This document shows positions 32,542 through 45,300 of a stretch of 64,000 nucleotides of DNA, piece after piece; the first letter of the stretch is position 1; each line of letters opens with the position of its first letter. The notes beneath the pieces are model-generated. The model was not told where the DNA came from and searched no databases. It saw only the letters and a list, made by a program, of their open reading frames with translations. A program made the translations under genes and the position numbers. The stretch lies in contig CM018690.1 of NCBI GenBank assembly GCA_009363875.1, forward strand, positions 12,307,971 through 12,371,970, written 5' to 3'. The DNA comes from Mikania micrantha. Its lineage: Eukaryota; Streptophyta; Magnoliopsida; Asterales; Asteraceae.

Positions 32542-33389
32542 CGAACAACCTGTTGATTTTCACATGTGGAATTTGTGGATTATATAGCAATGGTTTTACA
32601 TACAGTTGCAGTATATGCAAATCTGATTTCACTGATGTTAATTGTGCATTCATACCCGAAGAAATTACACATGAAGCACACGCGAATCACTTGCTCTCAA
32701 GAGTAGATGCTTCATCACTCAGCATGCCCAAAATAGAATGTCGTGCTTGTCGTGTGAGTCTTGATAAAGAAAGGTTTTATTTCAGATGCAATGCTTGTGA
32801 CTTCTATTTGGATTGTCGATACGCTTTGCATCTGCCCAAACCAATTAGGCACAAGTTTGACAAGCACCCGTTGCAGCTGAGTTATGCTCCGATTGAGGAC
32901 CACAGGAGTGAATACTTTTGTGAAATTTGTGAGCAGGGTCTTGATCCTAAAAAGTGGTTCTATCATTGTGTAGAATGTGATCAATCGATACACTCCGCGT
33001 GTGCTCCATTAATACTTCAGCCTGAACAAGACGTTAACTCTCTATATTTGGAAGGTGTGTGTAAGTTTATTAACATCAAATTCGGGCGTGTAAGACAAAC
33101 ACGTGTTAACCCACATCCTGTGTCTCTTGCTCCGGGGACTGAAGATGATGGTTTATGCCAATTATGTGGAAGCACATTGCAATCCAGCGTGATTTGGAAG
33201 TGTCTTCATTGCAACTTTAGTTGCCATTACCATTGTATAAGAACGGGAATGGTTAGTAGACTCCCAAGACAAATTGATTTTGGGGGAAAACGTGTGACAA
33301 CACACCGACCTCAAAGAAACTTTGAATTTTATCCAAGTGAAATGATGAGACCGGTGACCCGCCATTGGAAGGTTGAAGATAACATGTAA
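32542..33389 (+). CDS. DC1-domain protein, exon 2, part after insertion
   Basis: Right after the LTR the frame reads NNLLIFTCGICGLYSNGFTY, continuing the DC1 array lost at 26745. It has three to four more C1-like modules (FTCGICGLYS.., IECRACRVSLDKERFYFRCN.., YFCEICEQGLDPKKWFYHCV.., LCQLCGSTLQSSVIWKCLHC..) and the family phrases IPEEITHEAHANHLLSRVDAS and ALHLP. No start codon serves it. It ends at TAA 33387-33389 with no internal stop or frameshift, so this half stayed intact after insertion. That suggests either a recent disruption or a residual product. Confidence 0.78.
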
Positions 33390-33420
33390 ATGTAAGGCTA
33401 CTATACGTCTATACTTTTAT

Positions 33421-33829
33421 CAGGGGCGGCTCAATCATTGTGGAGGCCCTAAACAGAATAAAAAGTCGGGATCGTTTGCTAACAGTTACGTTAAAATTTC
33501 CTTTTTTTATCCGAGATTGAGACTAACAATAATATACTAAAAGTTTATATATGGTGTATTTAAAAAAAATTGTTTTTATTTACATATATAAAATGTTTAG
33601 ATTAAATTTATTTGCTAGTTTTTTTAATTGCAAAACATTTTTCAAATGAATATTAGAAGGTTTTTATGTGAGCCTTTGTTATATTTCTTATCTCTTTTAG
33701 AGCTCCTAAGTTAAAAAAAAAGCCCACAAACCAAAACCTCACTACATATAAAAAAATTTTAAAAAATTGAAAACCCTATATTTTTGAGGGTTCTAGACTT
33801 CTAGGCCCTTGCTTGACCATTGGACCGGC
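33421..33829. mobile_element. Degenerate hAT-like MITE (candidate)
   Basis: Starts CAGGGGCGGCTC and ends with a loose complement (TTGACCATTGGACCGGC). Inner arms GGAGGCCCTAAAC and TCTAGGCCCTTGC also pair. Flanks ACTTTTAT and ACTTACTT match at 5 of 8 bases. Non-coding, just downstream of the DC1 stop. Confidence 0.4.
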
Positions 33830-35233
33830 ACTTACTTTCACACTCTCACCAATTGTAAAGGATTTTGTGACATTTAATGATGGATAGTACTTTATTGTTT
33901 ATGATGCATCACAAAACATATATAAAGAACCCAGAAACTTACTTAAATTCTTGTATTTAAAACATAGTATTAAAGAAATAGTGTGCACATAAAATTCAGA
34001 ATGGAAGAGACGAAAATGGTGTCCATAGACTGTGAATTTATGTTCAAAGAGTAAACATACTTATTGTTCAACAGTATACATGCATAATTCTTGTTCGTGA
34101 TCATCATGTTGTTGTTTACGCAAAGTTAGTTATTGTTGCTGCTATTGTTGTTTATAAAACGACAGTTAACAAGTAGAGTTAACCTTAAACTCAACACTAA
34201 TCAATTTGATACAAACAACATGCACACAGGTCCTTGAAATGAATTTTTCAACCCGCGACTCAGATTCTTTAAAAGTATTAGTGTACAAATGCATTAGATT
34301 TGTTGGTTTAATGACCACACTAATTAAAAAAACGCTCTTTATTTTCTAAAATCTTAAGAACCCTCTCAAAACACTATGAAATGACTTTGGAAAGTTGACA
34401 ACGTGTTAGATCTTCAATCATCCGGCAACTTAATTATTATTGTGCTTGTTCTTACAACAAGATATTTGGTAACATTTTGTTTGATGTCGAACTTTAAGCA
34501 GTTTTAGCAAATTGCAATACGTTTTCTAGTTGACGCATACTAGGTTTGAAAAAATATATAAACGTATGTTTGGATACCTTTGAATTTTTAGGTATCCACA
34601 TACGACGATTTATTGGAAATTTTATATAAAGTGAGCTTGTAATTTTAACAAACAAAGGTTTTTCTATTTTGTTTGACAATGTCTCAAATAACGATGTGAT
34701 TGCGCAACTAAAAGTAAATTAAGCGTTTTTTTTTTTTTTTTTTTTCTGAAACAGATGTTTTACCTGCATCATTAAGAAGGTTGTGCAAGACGGATTTCGA
34801 AAATTTCAACATAAAAATACATATAGTAACAAATAATACAATAAATATATGAAAATTTGCCTTGATAAGAACACAATATTTGAAATTTGGCCTTCATAAG
34901 ATTACTATAATTGAAATTTTGTCTCGATATGAATATTTTGTGTATGGTCCAATTGCCCAAAATAAAACAGTACCTCTTGGATGCAATTCAACCAATATGT
35001 TCGAAGAATCTTTACAACAAAAAGATAATTTATACATGTTTCATGATCAACTTGTCTAGCTTCATTTGATATATTAATCCAATCCTGACATCAAGTTGGT
35101 TCCTTATAGATTAATAAACCGATATTCTTGGTGTTTTCAAAAAATACCACTTATCATATGTATCGTGTTTTCGTCTATATTTTATAGCCCTGCTCAAGTT
35201 GAGCCAATTTCTAGCCAACCTACATATCTAGTT
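33830..35233. other. AT-rich intergenic stretch, no gene seen
   Basis: Contains a T-run of more than 20 bases near 34726-34745 and short unsupported open frames. No element boundaries recognised. Confidence 0.5.
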
Positions 35234-35238
35234 GGGAT

Positions 35239-35469
35239 TATTAAATAATAACTCAAAGTATGGTTTGTTTAGTATTCAGCGCTGTTATTGAGTAGTTTGA
35301 ATAATCGGTTGTATTAATTTGTAGGGGTGTACCAAGTCTAGAGGCCAAATTGTTATTTGGTTTACTCATTTCTTGTGTACATTGAGAAGTCTGCTATATA
35401 TAGCAACTTTATGTGATGAATAAAGTGTCAAAAACTGTTGTTTTTTTTTTTCTTGAATCATAATTAACA
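35239..35469 (+). repeat. 5' LTR of decayed Copia
   Basis: 231 bp. It matches the 3' LTR best over CATTGAGAAGTCTGCTATA and GCAACTTTATGTGATGAATA, and ends AATTAACA. TSD GGGAT precedes it. Confidence 0.75.
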
Positions 35470-35535
35470 TAGTGGTATCAGAGGAAGATTCAAGATCTAT
35501 GAGTTTAACAATCGAGAGTAGAGGGTGAAAGAGTC

Positions 35536-36350
35536 ATGGCGTCTGCAAGTAACAGCAACAATCAACCAATGTTTATTGTGTTCAAAGGGGAGGGATACGA
35601 GTTTTGGAGCTTATGGTGAAGATAGTTTTGTGGTCATAGGAACTCTGGGATTTGGCCTCAAGGGATTTCTCCAATAATAATGAAGATGTTGCTCGATTGC
35701 GAGAAAACACCAAGAAGAATGCACTAGCTTTAGCTTTGATTTAACAAGCCGTGAATGACAATATTTTTTCTCGCATCGCAGTTGCAACAAACGGCCAAAA
35801 ATCCATGGCATGTTCTGCAGAAGAAGAGGTATCAAAGAGACTTTAAGGCAAAAAAGGTGAAGTTAAAGGGATTACAAAGGGAGTTTGAGACCCTCCAAAT
35901 GAAGATGATGAAGTCATTGCAAATTTCATGTCAAAAGTAATGTGTTTATTGAACTGGAACTCTAGAAGCATGCTTATGGTGAAAAAGTGTGATTAACAAG
36001 TTGTAGAAAGGTGGTGTGAAGTCTACACACAAAGTGGTCACAACAATAGAAGAGTTAAAGGATCTGTCAATCCTGACCTTTGACTAGTTGATGGGGTCTC
36101 TTCGGTCTTATGAAACAAGAGTTAACAAGAGCATGTAGCAAGTTAAATAAGAGTGTGTATCGCAGGCTAGAGGACATGATATTGTTGGTAGAGGGAGAGG
36201 AAGGTCCTTAAATCGTGGAGGCAGAGATGGAGGATAAGGGAGATCAAGTGGTTGTGTACGAAATGGAGTACAATGCTTTAATTGTAACCACATTGGTCAC
36301 ATTAGATCAAAATGTTGGTTTGAACACCAAGAAAATGTTGTAGTAGATTA
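35536..36350 (+). pseudogene. Copia gag relic with zinc knuckle
   Basis: Frame-broken gag similarity: a GLQREFETLQMKMMKSLQIS segment near 35860-35930, and a CCHC knuckle CFNCNHIGHIRSKCW at 36271-36315. Several stops and frame changes lie in between. It would have packaged element RNA. Confidence 0.65.
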
Positions 36351-36880
36351 GGAGGAAGACGAATATCAATGCAAGTTGTTCATTGTTCATGAAGTTTTAG
36401 ATAATGGTGAGAAGTTTTTATGACAAGTAGTGGCGATGGAAACTCTAAAGTCTTTGGCAATTCATTAAATGCAAAGCCTAAAAAATGCATATTTGTTGGG
36501 TACTCACCCAACTATAAGGCTTACCGAATGTTTGATCCATTTAAAGAGGCAATTATAATGAGCAGGGATGTAGTGTTTTGTGAACAAGGGTTATGGAATG
36601 GAGAAGTAAAACTGACGGATCCACCACAGCAAGTCAAAGTGAAGAAGAAATAGCCAAGGGAGTATCAGAGAATCCAACTTTGATGGCGTAGATGCTGGTG
36701 GGGTGATTCAGCTCATCAGGTACCTGATCTCAATCATATTTATAGTGGTACCTCACCTATATTTGATTATGAAGCATGTCAGTTTGCCCCTGTCCGCAGT
36801 TGAACCAGTACACATGAAGATGCTATCAAAATGACCAAGTGGAAGAATGCTATGAAGGAGGAGATCGCTGCACTTAAGCA

Positions 36881-36985
36881 TAGAGGTGGGAAAATCGGGT
36901 TTTTTAGAACCGGTTCCAGTTCCAAACGGTTCTGGTTCCGGTCAACAAAGTCAATAACCGGTTCTGGGCTTTTTGCCCATCTCTA
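36881..36985. mobile_element. 105-bp hAT-like MITE in Copia relic
   Basis: Ends TAGAGGTGGGAAAA and TTTTTGCCCATCTCTA are inverted repeats, with inner AGAACCGG/CCGGTTCT pairs. Flanks CTTAAGCA and CTTGTGCA match at 6 of 8 bases, as an old 8-bp duplication would. It interrupts the RT reading frame. Confidence 0.65.
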
Positions 36986-37744
36986 CTTGTGCATCATAAA
37001 ACCAGGAGTTTCACTCAACTTCCACCTGCTAAGAAAGATATTGGACGCAATTAAGTGTTTAATATGAAGTTTAATGCAGATGGGTATTCAAAGGCATAAG
37101 ACTCGTCTTGTTGCCAAAGGGTTCTATCAACAAAGTGGAATAGATTTTTCACCGACGGCTAAATTCGAGACAATTTGAATTGTCCTTACACTTGCAAACC
37201 AAAAAAAAATGGTGAGCTTATCAGTTAGACGTCAAATATGCGTGTTTCTAAACGGAGTACTGAGTGAGGAAATGTATGATGTTCACCACCCTAGGTTAAC
37301 AAGGCTGTGAAAGGATGGTGTACAGGTTACATAAAGCTCTTTATGTCAAAAGCAGGCTCCTCAAGCCTGGTATAATCTCATTGATGGTTATCTATGTTGA
37401 TGACATAGTGTTTACGAGCTCGTCAAAGAGATTGTTGACTAAATTTAACAAAAGATGATAGGTGAGTTTGAAATGTCTCGTTGGAGTATCAAGTTACTTC
37501 TGTGGACTGGAAATAAGTCAGCAACCAGATGGAACAATTCTGTCTCAACGGAGATATGCACAAGAACCATTAAGAAAGTTTGGAATGAAATAGTGCAATA
37601 CAGTGATTACTCCAAGGAACATTAATGAGAAGTTGCAGGCTAAGATTGTGGAAGTCCTGCAGATGGTTCAAAGTTTAGAAGTCTTGTTGGTAGACTAATT
37701 TATTTGGCTCATTCTGGACGTGACATTGAAGTCTCATTTGCGGT

Positions 37745-38040
37745 GCACGCATATAATGTATATATGTGTGGGCCCTCAAGAGACAAATGTAAAATTGCAC
37801 TAATTTTAATGTTCTTTTACTTATTTTGTGAAAATAACGTTAAAAGCGTTGAGATAATTAACTTCAAACGATAACTTTGCGTCGGGGACTCTTTCGGAGC
37901 AGCATCTTTGTCCCAACTGAGATAGGGGTAAGGTTTGTCTCTATCTTTCCCCTCAGATCCTACTAAAGTGTGAGAATATACTGGTTAAGTTTGTTTGTAT
38001 TCTCGACCTGACATTGATTTTTTCTTTTGTTTTTTTTTTT
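37745..38040 (+). mobile_element. Dispersed retroposon, copy 1
   Basis: Starts GCACGCATATAATG, contains GAAAATAACGTTAAAAGCGT and GGGGTAAGGTTTGTCTC, and ends in a T-rich tail. It splits Copia pol similarity: RT precedes it and the RNase H side follows. It aligns along most of its length with the reverse complement of 63491-63755. The 3' part resembles the conserved tail of Au/TS-type plant SINEs (from memory, unverified). Confidence 0.6.
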
Positions 38041-38633
38041 TATGTGGGCGTTGTGTTAAGATACATGCATAGTCCGTCTCACATGGGAGCTGCTGAATAA
38101 ATCTTGAGGTACATCACTCGTCTAAAGTTTGGGCTTAGGTATGAGAAGAATAATAGTGTATGGTTGGTTGGGTGCTCTAACAGTGATTGGGCAAGCTCGA
38201 TTGATGACAGGAAGAGTACATCAACTCATGTGTTTTCCATTGGCACAGTTGTGGTTGCTTGGAGTTCCAAGAAGCAAGATATAGTAGTTTTGTCAACAAC
38301 AGAGGCTGAATACGGCTCTCCAACAGCAGCATCATGCCAAGCTACATGGATGAGGAAGATGTTGGTTGAGTGGGGTCATGAGCAAGAGGGAGCCACTCAA
38401 TTTTCTGTGACGATGTTTCAGCCATATCTCTGAAAATCAAGCATATCATGGGCGGAGTAAACATATTGATACAAGGTTTCACTTTATTAGAAATCTGGTT
38501 GAAGGACGGAAATTGAGCTGCATGCATGTTCATCACAGGATCAAGTGGCAGACATCCTTACCAAAGCACTTGGAGCTGAACTGCTTATTTGAGAGGAAAT
38601 ATGGGGCTGATGACACTTTGAATGACGAGGGAG

Positions 38634-39031
38634 TATTATATAATAATTCCAGTATATGGTTGTTAAGCATTTAGCACGTGTCATAGAGTAGTTTGTAGGG
38701 GATTATCGAATCTAGAGGCCAAGTTATTTTTTTTTATAACCGTGGGAACCCACTTATGTGGTAAACTCCCGGGTCCCCCTAATACCAGACTAACCTAGAG
38801 GAACAGGTAAAGCGCGGCCGCAAGCAACCAGATCGGTGGCCTCCAAGGAATATTGCTCTAAATGGTGATTGAACTTGAGACCTCTGGGTTGTCTCTCCTC
38901 CAATCTAACTACTACAATACTTCCTTGGAGGTTGTGCCTGTGTGCATTGAGAAGTCTGCTATACATAGCAACTTTATGTGATGAATAAAGTATTGAAAAC
39001 TTGGTGTTTTTTCTTGATATCACAATTAACA
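38634..39031 (+). repeat. 3' LTR of decayed Copia, with SINE-like insert
   Basis: It follows a purine tract (GACGAGGGAG) and starts TATTATATAATAATTCC. It is interrupted at about 38727-38938 and resumes with GTGTGCATTGAGAAGTCTGC to AATTAACA at 39031. TSD GGGAT follows. Confidence 0.72.
38727..38938 (-). mobile_element. SINE-like insertion in Copia LTR
   Basis: About 210 bp absent from the 5' LTR. On the minus strand it has a B-box-like GTTCAATCACC, a weak A-box-like region upstream, and ends CCACGGTTATAAAAAAAA, an A-rich tail. Exact ends and TSD were not fixed. Confidence 0.45.
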
Positions 39032-39375
39032 GGGATACACCATGATCTCCATGGTCCATCAAACCATACATAAACAGCTTTAAAAAGGCAAATGTAACAA
39101 AAACCTCCTAAGAAAGTAAATTAGTTTTATACCACCCTCAAAACATACCAACTTTAATTATCCCAATTTTTGAGAATAAAATCTCACCTTTCTTTCTGTA
39201 TATTGTGCTTATATGTACTGTATACATAACCTGCCACTCTACACTCTAATCAAACTCTTTGCAGCAAAAAGAACCAAAAAAATGAAACATCAATACCATT
39301 ATTTAAACTGAATATACCTTGAAGTTTACGGGTTGAAGCATTCTTCGAACATATCTTCATTGTAAAAGCAAAATC

Positions 39376-42300
39376 TTATCTTTGTATGAGGTATCTGAAC
39401 CTGTAATCATAAGACATTATTTGAACTTTTTTAGAAATTGGCTCTCTTCCTCTTTTCTCAAGGCATGTAACCGCTTGTTTCCTTAGTTCACTGGGTAGTT
39501 GAAGACAAACCCATTCCACTAAAGCTTCAAGATCCTTTCCAAAATCTAGTAAATACCAATCTAACATGTCTGGTATTACTAATTTGTTGGTTTTGGTTAT
39601 GCCAAACGCTGCTTGAAGATACTCTCTCTTCGCTGTTGCCAACTCGTTCTCCACGTTTGCTGATGTATACACTCTCACCTATATTGGGAGACTTTAAGTC
39701 AGCAAACTTGACACAATGCGAGGCCTTACCCCCTCCTCCCAAACACCGTCCGCTCCCCGAAACAATATATATATACACACACACTAGCATTAGAAACCCA
39801 TGTATTTAATGGGTTGAATAAATATAACATGCTATAAACAATAACTTTTTTAAAAAATTATATGTTAGATTTATCATCTTTTAGTGAAATAAAAATTTTG
39901 AATACCTAAAAATTATAAAACAAATAATAATGATATTCAATAATTATAAAATTATATTTTTTAGATAATATATAATTTAAATATTATTATAGTTTATCAA
40001 GTTTTAGTAAATCAGTAAATGATTAGAATAAGATTTATATTTTTTAATATTTAATTATTAAAAATTGCTAGAATTTATTAGAAGGGAGAAGTGAGAAAAC
40101 AAATTACAGATTTCACTAGCGTCTGACATGTGTCTCTTAAATGTATTCATTTATTAGAGTAGGTAGATATATATAAACACACACACCCACATATATACAC
40201 CCCACCCTCACATGTTATCTATATAAAAATCAGTAAATTTATATATGTAAGGTTTATGCGAAAAAAATGGAAGGATACCGCAGGAGAAGACCAGCTACCA
40301 CTGCATAAAGCAAATGTGACCAACGGCTCAGACCACTCCAAGCCAAATTTGTCACGAATTTCAGTTTCATTTTCTTCAGTAGATTGTGGACATGTCTGAA
40401 AGAAACAGAGTTTATATGGTCAGATAGGAGGAAAACATTTGATTACCTATAGGTGAAACTACAACTTACAAGTTTTGAGTGATTAGGAAGCCTCAAGATA
40501 TAATGCTCAATTGTGATCGCGTTTAGCAAATACCCGCCTGCATTTATTGTTGCCTGATGGAAATCCAATCATTTTAGTTGATTTTGATAATGGAATAACC
40601 CTATTGGAAAGATGGAAATGAGTTCGATTCGTCACCTTTTGTATTAGCGTTGGCATCATTTCAGGATCCTCAGGTATTCCATGCTCTAAATATGCCTAGC
40701 ATATTATCAAACCCTTGTAACACTTGGAAAAATATGTTGTTGACACCAAAAATATATATGTACATACTATAAGAAACTGTTATCCAACATATTTCATTCA
40801 TTTGAGTAATCAGTATAAATACACAAGGTTTACAACTAAAGATCCTATTTTGTAGGATCGTGAGAAAGACTAGGAACTAACTAAACAGTATAACAGAAAA
40901 TACAAATAAATAGAAAATATCAATTTTCTGATAATTCAGAATTGTGGTTAATATTCCCCCGCAAGATGGACGGTCTAGTGAGAAGTCCAATCTTGAGAAA
41001 GAGTTCTTGGTGGCGAAATGTGGAAAGTGGTTTCGTGAGTGCATCAGCAAGTTGATCTTGTCCGGAAATGTGAGTTACACGAATTGTGCCAGCTTGGACT
41101 TTTTCGCGAACAAAATGAAAATCAAGAGCCAAATGTTTCATCCGAGAGTGAAAAACCGGGTTTGATGAGTAATGTGTAGCACTTAAGTTGTCACAAAATA
41201 TGGTTGGTGTGACAGTAGACTGGAAGTCAAGTTCAGAAAGCAAGGAGATGAACCATTGAAGTTCAGTTGTGGTGGATGCAACAGCTCGAAATTCAGCCTC
41301 GGTAGATGACCGAGCTAAGGTTGGTTGGCGCTTAGAGCACCATGAGAGTGGGTTGGAACCTAAATAGACTATATAACCTGTAGTGCTTCGATAAGTGTGT
41401 TTGTCGCCTGCCCAATCCGCATCACTAAAAGCATGGAGCTGTATTGGGGAGTTGCGTTTAAAAAGTAGACCTTTATGAACTGTGCCTTGCAAATACCGTA
41501 GTAAGCGCTTGAGAGAATGCCAGTGGGCGTGGGTTGGTTTGTGCATGAATTGAGAAAGTCGGTTAACAGCAAAGGCAACATCCGGTCTGGTTAAAGAGAG
41601 ATATTGAAGAGATCCCACAAGTGTGCGGTATTCGGTTGGGGAGGGTAAATGAGCTGCATCTGGATCATCAAGAGAGACCGATGTGGACATAGGAGTGGTT
41701 GTCGGTTTGCATGAACTCATATTGGCTTTGTGTAAGAGATCAAGGATGTATTTTGATTGAGAAAGAAAGAGACCTTGAGTGTTAGGAATGACTTCGACTC
41801 CTAAGAAATAGGATAATGGACCGAGATCTTTGAGGGAGAATCGATTGGCAAGGGAGGTGATGAAAGAGTGATTGAAGTCAGGATTTGGACCAGTAATGAT
41901 AAGGTCATCGACATATACCAATAGGTAGATTGGAGATGGAGATGATTTGTAGATGAAAAGAGAGGGATCGGAGATGGTAGGTTTGAAATGAATGGATAAG
42001 AGATAGGATTTAAGTTCAGTATACCATGCCCTGGAGGCTTGTCGAAGACCATAAATGGCCTTGTGGAGTTTACAGACATGATTAGGACGAGAGGGATCAA
42101 GAAATCCTGGTGGTTGTGTCATGAACACGGATTCTGAAAGTGTGCCTTGAAGGAAGGCGTTATTAATGTCGAGTTGTCGAAGAGACCAGTTGGAGGAAGT
42201 GGCAATGGATAAGAGAAGACGAAGGGTACCCGGTTTGACTACAGGACTAAAGGTTTCAACATAGTCTAGACCAGGTCGTTGATGGAAACCTTTGGCAACC

Positions 42301-45300
42301 AGGCGGGCTTTGAGCCGTTCAACTGTGCCATCAGGTTTATACTTCGTGCGGTAGACCCATTTACATCCAACGATGTTAGGTGCTTCGTTGGAAGGAACAA
42401 GAGACCAAGTGAGATTGCGAGTAAGAGCGTCATATTCAGATTGCATAGCCGCACGCCATTGCGGTTGTTTAAGAGCCTGCGTGATTGTGGAGGGTTCGGG
42501 AGTGGAGTTAAGAGTATTGTGAAAGAGGACATAGTCGGTATTGTGGTATTTGGGATTCGGTGGTTTATGTTTTCGTGTGTTATGAGGATTAGCAGAATGT
42601 GTAGAAGAGATGGTTGGGTTAGGTGGATCATTGTGGGTGGTTGGGGTGTGTGTGTGGGTTATGTGTGGCGTGGGAGATGGGGTAGGAGTGGTAGGGGTGG
42701 GGATAAGGATGGTGGACAAACAGGTGGATTTTTATTTTTGGTGCGACGACTGTAGGTGATAAGATTGGGAGGTGATGCTGTTTGTTGAACTGAGGGAGTT
42801 GAAGCTGGTTGAGAATTCGGTGAGGTGGGGCCGTTAGGGAGTGGAAGAGCATGTACAGCTAAGGGACTCCAGAGGTCAACATTGGGTGTGGTTGGGGTAG
42901 GTGTATTTGTGAGAGACGAATAGGGAAAGACATGTTCAACGAAGTGGACATGACGAGAGGTGTAAAGACGAAATGTTAGAGGATCAAGTAGGTGATAGGC
43001 ACTTTGAGAGGAAGAATAACCGACAAAAATACAAGGTGTGGATCGTTGGTCTAATTTATGTGTGGAATATGGGCGAAGCCATGGATAAGCAAGACAACCA
43101 AAACAACGCAATTTGTTATAGTTGGGTAGTCGGTTAAATAGTAGAGAGAAAGGAGATGCATGCTTAAGAGTAGAGGTGGGCATGCGATTGATTAGATAAG
43201 TGGCAGTGATGAAAGCAAAGGGCCAAAAGATGGATGGTAGGTTTGCATGAGAGAGCATGGTGAGTCCGGTTTCAACGATATGACGGTGTCTTCGTTCGGC
43301 ATACCCATTATGTTCGGGTGTGTGTGGAGGGGATGTTAAGTGGGATATGCCACACGAGGCAAAGTGAGAGGAGAGTTTGATGTACTCGCCTCCGTTATCA
43401 GAATAAAAGCGAATGATTTTTGTTTTAAAATAATTTTCAACCAAATTTTGAAATTTAGTGAAAGTGGTTAAGGAGTCTGATTTTCGTTTAAGAGGATATA
43501 TCCATATGTATTTGGTATAATGATCAACAAAAATTATGTAATATTTGTAGCCATCAAAAGATGTAACAGGTGAACACCAAATGTCAGAATATAAAAGATC
43601 AAGAGGTTTAGAGGATGTTATTGTTGAATCATGAAAAGGAAGTTTGTGACTTTTATTAATGCAACACGAATTACAATAATCAAATTTATTTGAAACAAAA
43701 GGAACAATGGAAGCTAAACGTTGAAACACTTGAAAATGAGGGTGCCCGAGACGATGATGCCAACAAGAGTCTTTATTGAAATGTGAGTGAAAAGCTTGAG
43801 GTGATACTCGTGACCGAAGTTCATACAAGCCGCGACTAGTTGTTGCTTGGAGGAGGAGACGGTTGGTTCTGAGATCCTTGATAAGAAAATGACAAGAATA
43901 GAAATAGATTAGTAACGGATTATCAAGGCATAAGCGAGAGATAGAAATAATGTTTCGGGAGATAGAAGGAACACACAAAACATTAGTTAGAATAACAGAT
44001 GAATTAGAAAAAGATAAATGAGTGGTGCCAATATGAGTTATGCAAAGTGACGAACCGTCTCCGATGATTAAATCATCGGTACCATCGTATGGGTTATGCA
44101 GAGATAAGGCACTGAGGTCGTTAATAATGTGGTGGGAGGCTCCACTATCAAAAAGCCATGGTGCATCGGATCCAGTGGGAAGAGTGGCTGCCATGTGTGC
44201 TTGTGGTTTAGTGTTGGTGTATTTTGGATAAGGGGGCAGGGTTATATTTGGGTTGGCCTTTTTGAATGAAGAACAAGAGGTTAGTGAATGACCTTTGGTG
44301 AAACACCATTGGCATTTACCAAGGTAGGGTTTATGGTTATTGGTAGGTTGTGTGTTGGGGGTGGGTAAGAGACCAGATTGAGTGTGGTTGTTGTTTCGAT
44401 GAGTCCATGGTTTGGGGTTTTGACGGGATTGAACATGAAAGGCAGTAAGTGGCTGATGTAAGTTGGGTTGTGCAGCAGGCTGTTGAGCAAGAGAAATTTC
44501 ATGATTAATAAGCTTTTCGTGTAATTCATGAAATTGAATGGGTGTATCTCTGGCCTGAATAGAGTCTATCACTGATTTATAGGCCTTTTGGTCAAGACCT
44601 GTTAGGATAATATCAGAAACATCTTCGGTGTCAAGGGGCTTTCCAAGTGTTGCAAGTTCATCAACCAATTGCTTGACAGAATGCATATAGTCGGTGATGG
44701 ACTGGGTAGGTGTTTTGGAAGATTGCTTCAGCCGATGTTTGATCTGTTTGATGTGCCCACGAGTGGGAGCAGCATAGGTGTCCGAAAGTATCTTCCAAGC
44801 GGCGGCGGAGGTTGGTGCTTTGTTGACGAGAGAGACGATTGGAGTAGACAAGCTGCCAACGAGAGCACCAAATAAGAGGCGATCTTGCCGATACCATTTG
44901 TGGTAGTCGGCATGTGGAGCAGAGGTGCCATCTGGTTTGACGGTTGGGGGTGGAGCTGGGTAGGAACCATCGATGAACCGATATAGGTCGAGTCCCTGAA
45001 GAATTGCTTCAATCTGGGTAGTCCAACTGAGGTAGTTGGTAGAGGTTAATTTGAGAGAAGAAGGAAAGGAAACCATGGTTATGGTGGTTTCAGTTTGTTT
45101 GAGAGGTTGTATGATGACTGTGCCGTCAGCCATGGGGCGCAGATTAGGGTTTCAAAGGTAGTGGATCGACAGCCGGCGTGATACCATATAAGAAACTGTT
45201 ATCCAACATATTTCATTCATTTGAGTAATCAGTATAAATACACAAGGTTTACAACTAAAGATCCTATTTTGTAGGATCGTGAGAAAGACTAGGAACTAAC

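Larger units (their letters stand above)
36420..38640 (+). pseudogene. Copia pol relic (integrase end, RT, RNase H)
   Basis: Integrase C-terminal segment (KCIFVGYSPNYKAYRMFDPF), an RT start (KWKNAMKEEIAALKH) cut by a MITE, scattered RT pieces with stops, a YVDD-like VYVDDIVF, and RNase H (LVGCSNSDWASSIDDRKSTS, VLSTTEAEY) up to about 38430. Protease and the integrase core are missing between gag and 36420. It is dead in every domain. Confidence 0.7.
35239..39031 (+). mobile_element. Decayed Copia element with TA..CA termini
   Basis: Two diverged LTRs (35239-35469 and 38634-39031) start TATTA and end TTAACA, flanked by an exact 5-bp duplication GGGAT (35234-35238 and 39032-39036). A primer site TGGTATCAGAGG begins at 35473. 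Inside are gag, integrase, RT and RNase H pieces with many stops and a large deletion. Later insertions are a 105-bp MITE (36881-36985), a retroposon (about 37745-38040) and a SINE-like element in the 3' LTR. Start TA with end CA is a non-canonical Copia terminus. Confidence 0.8.
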
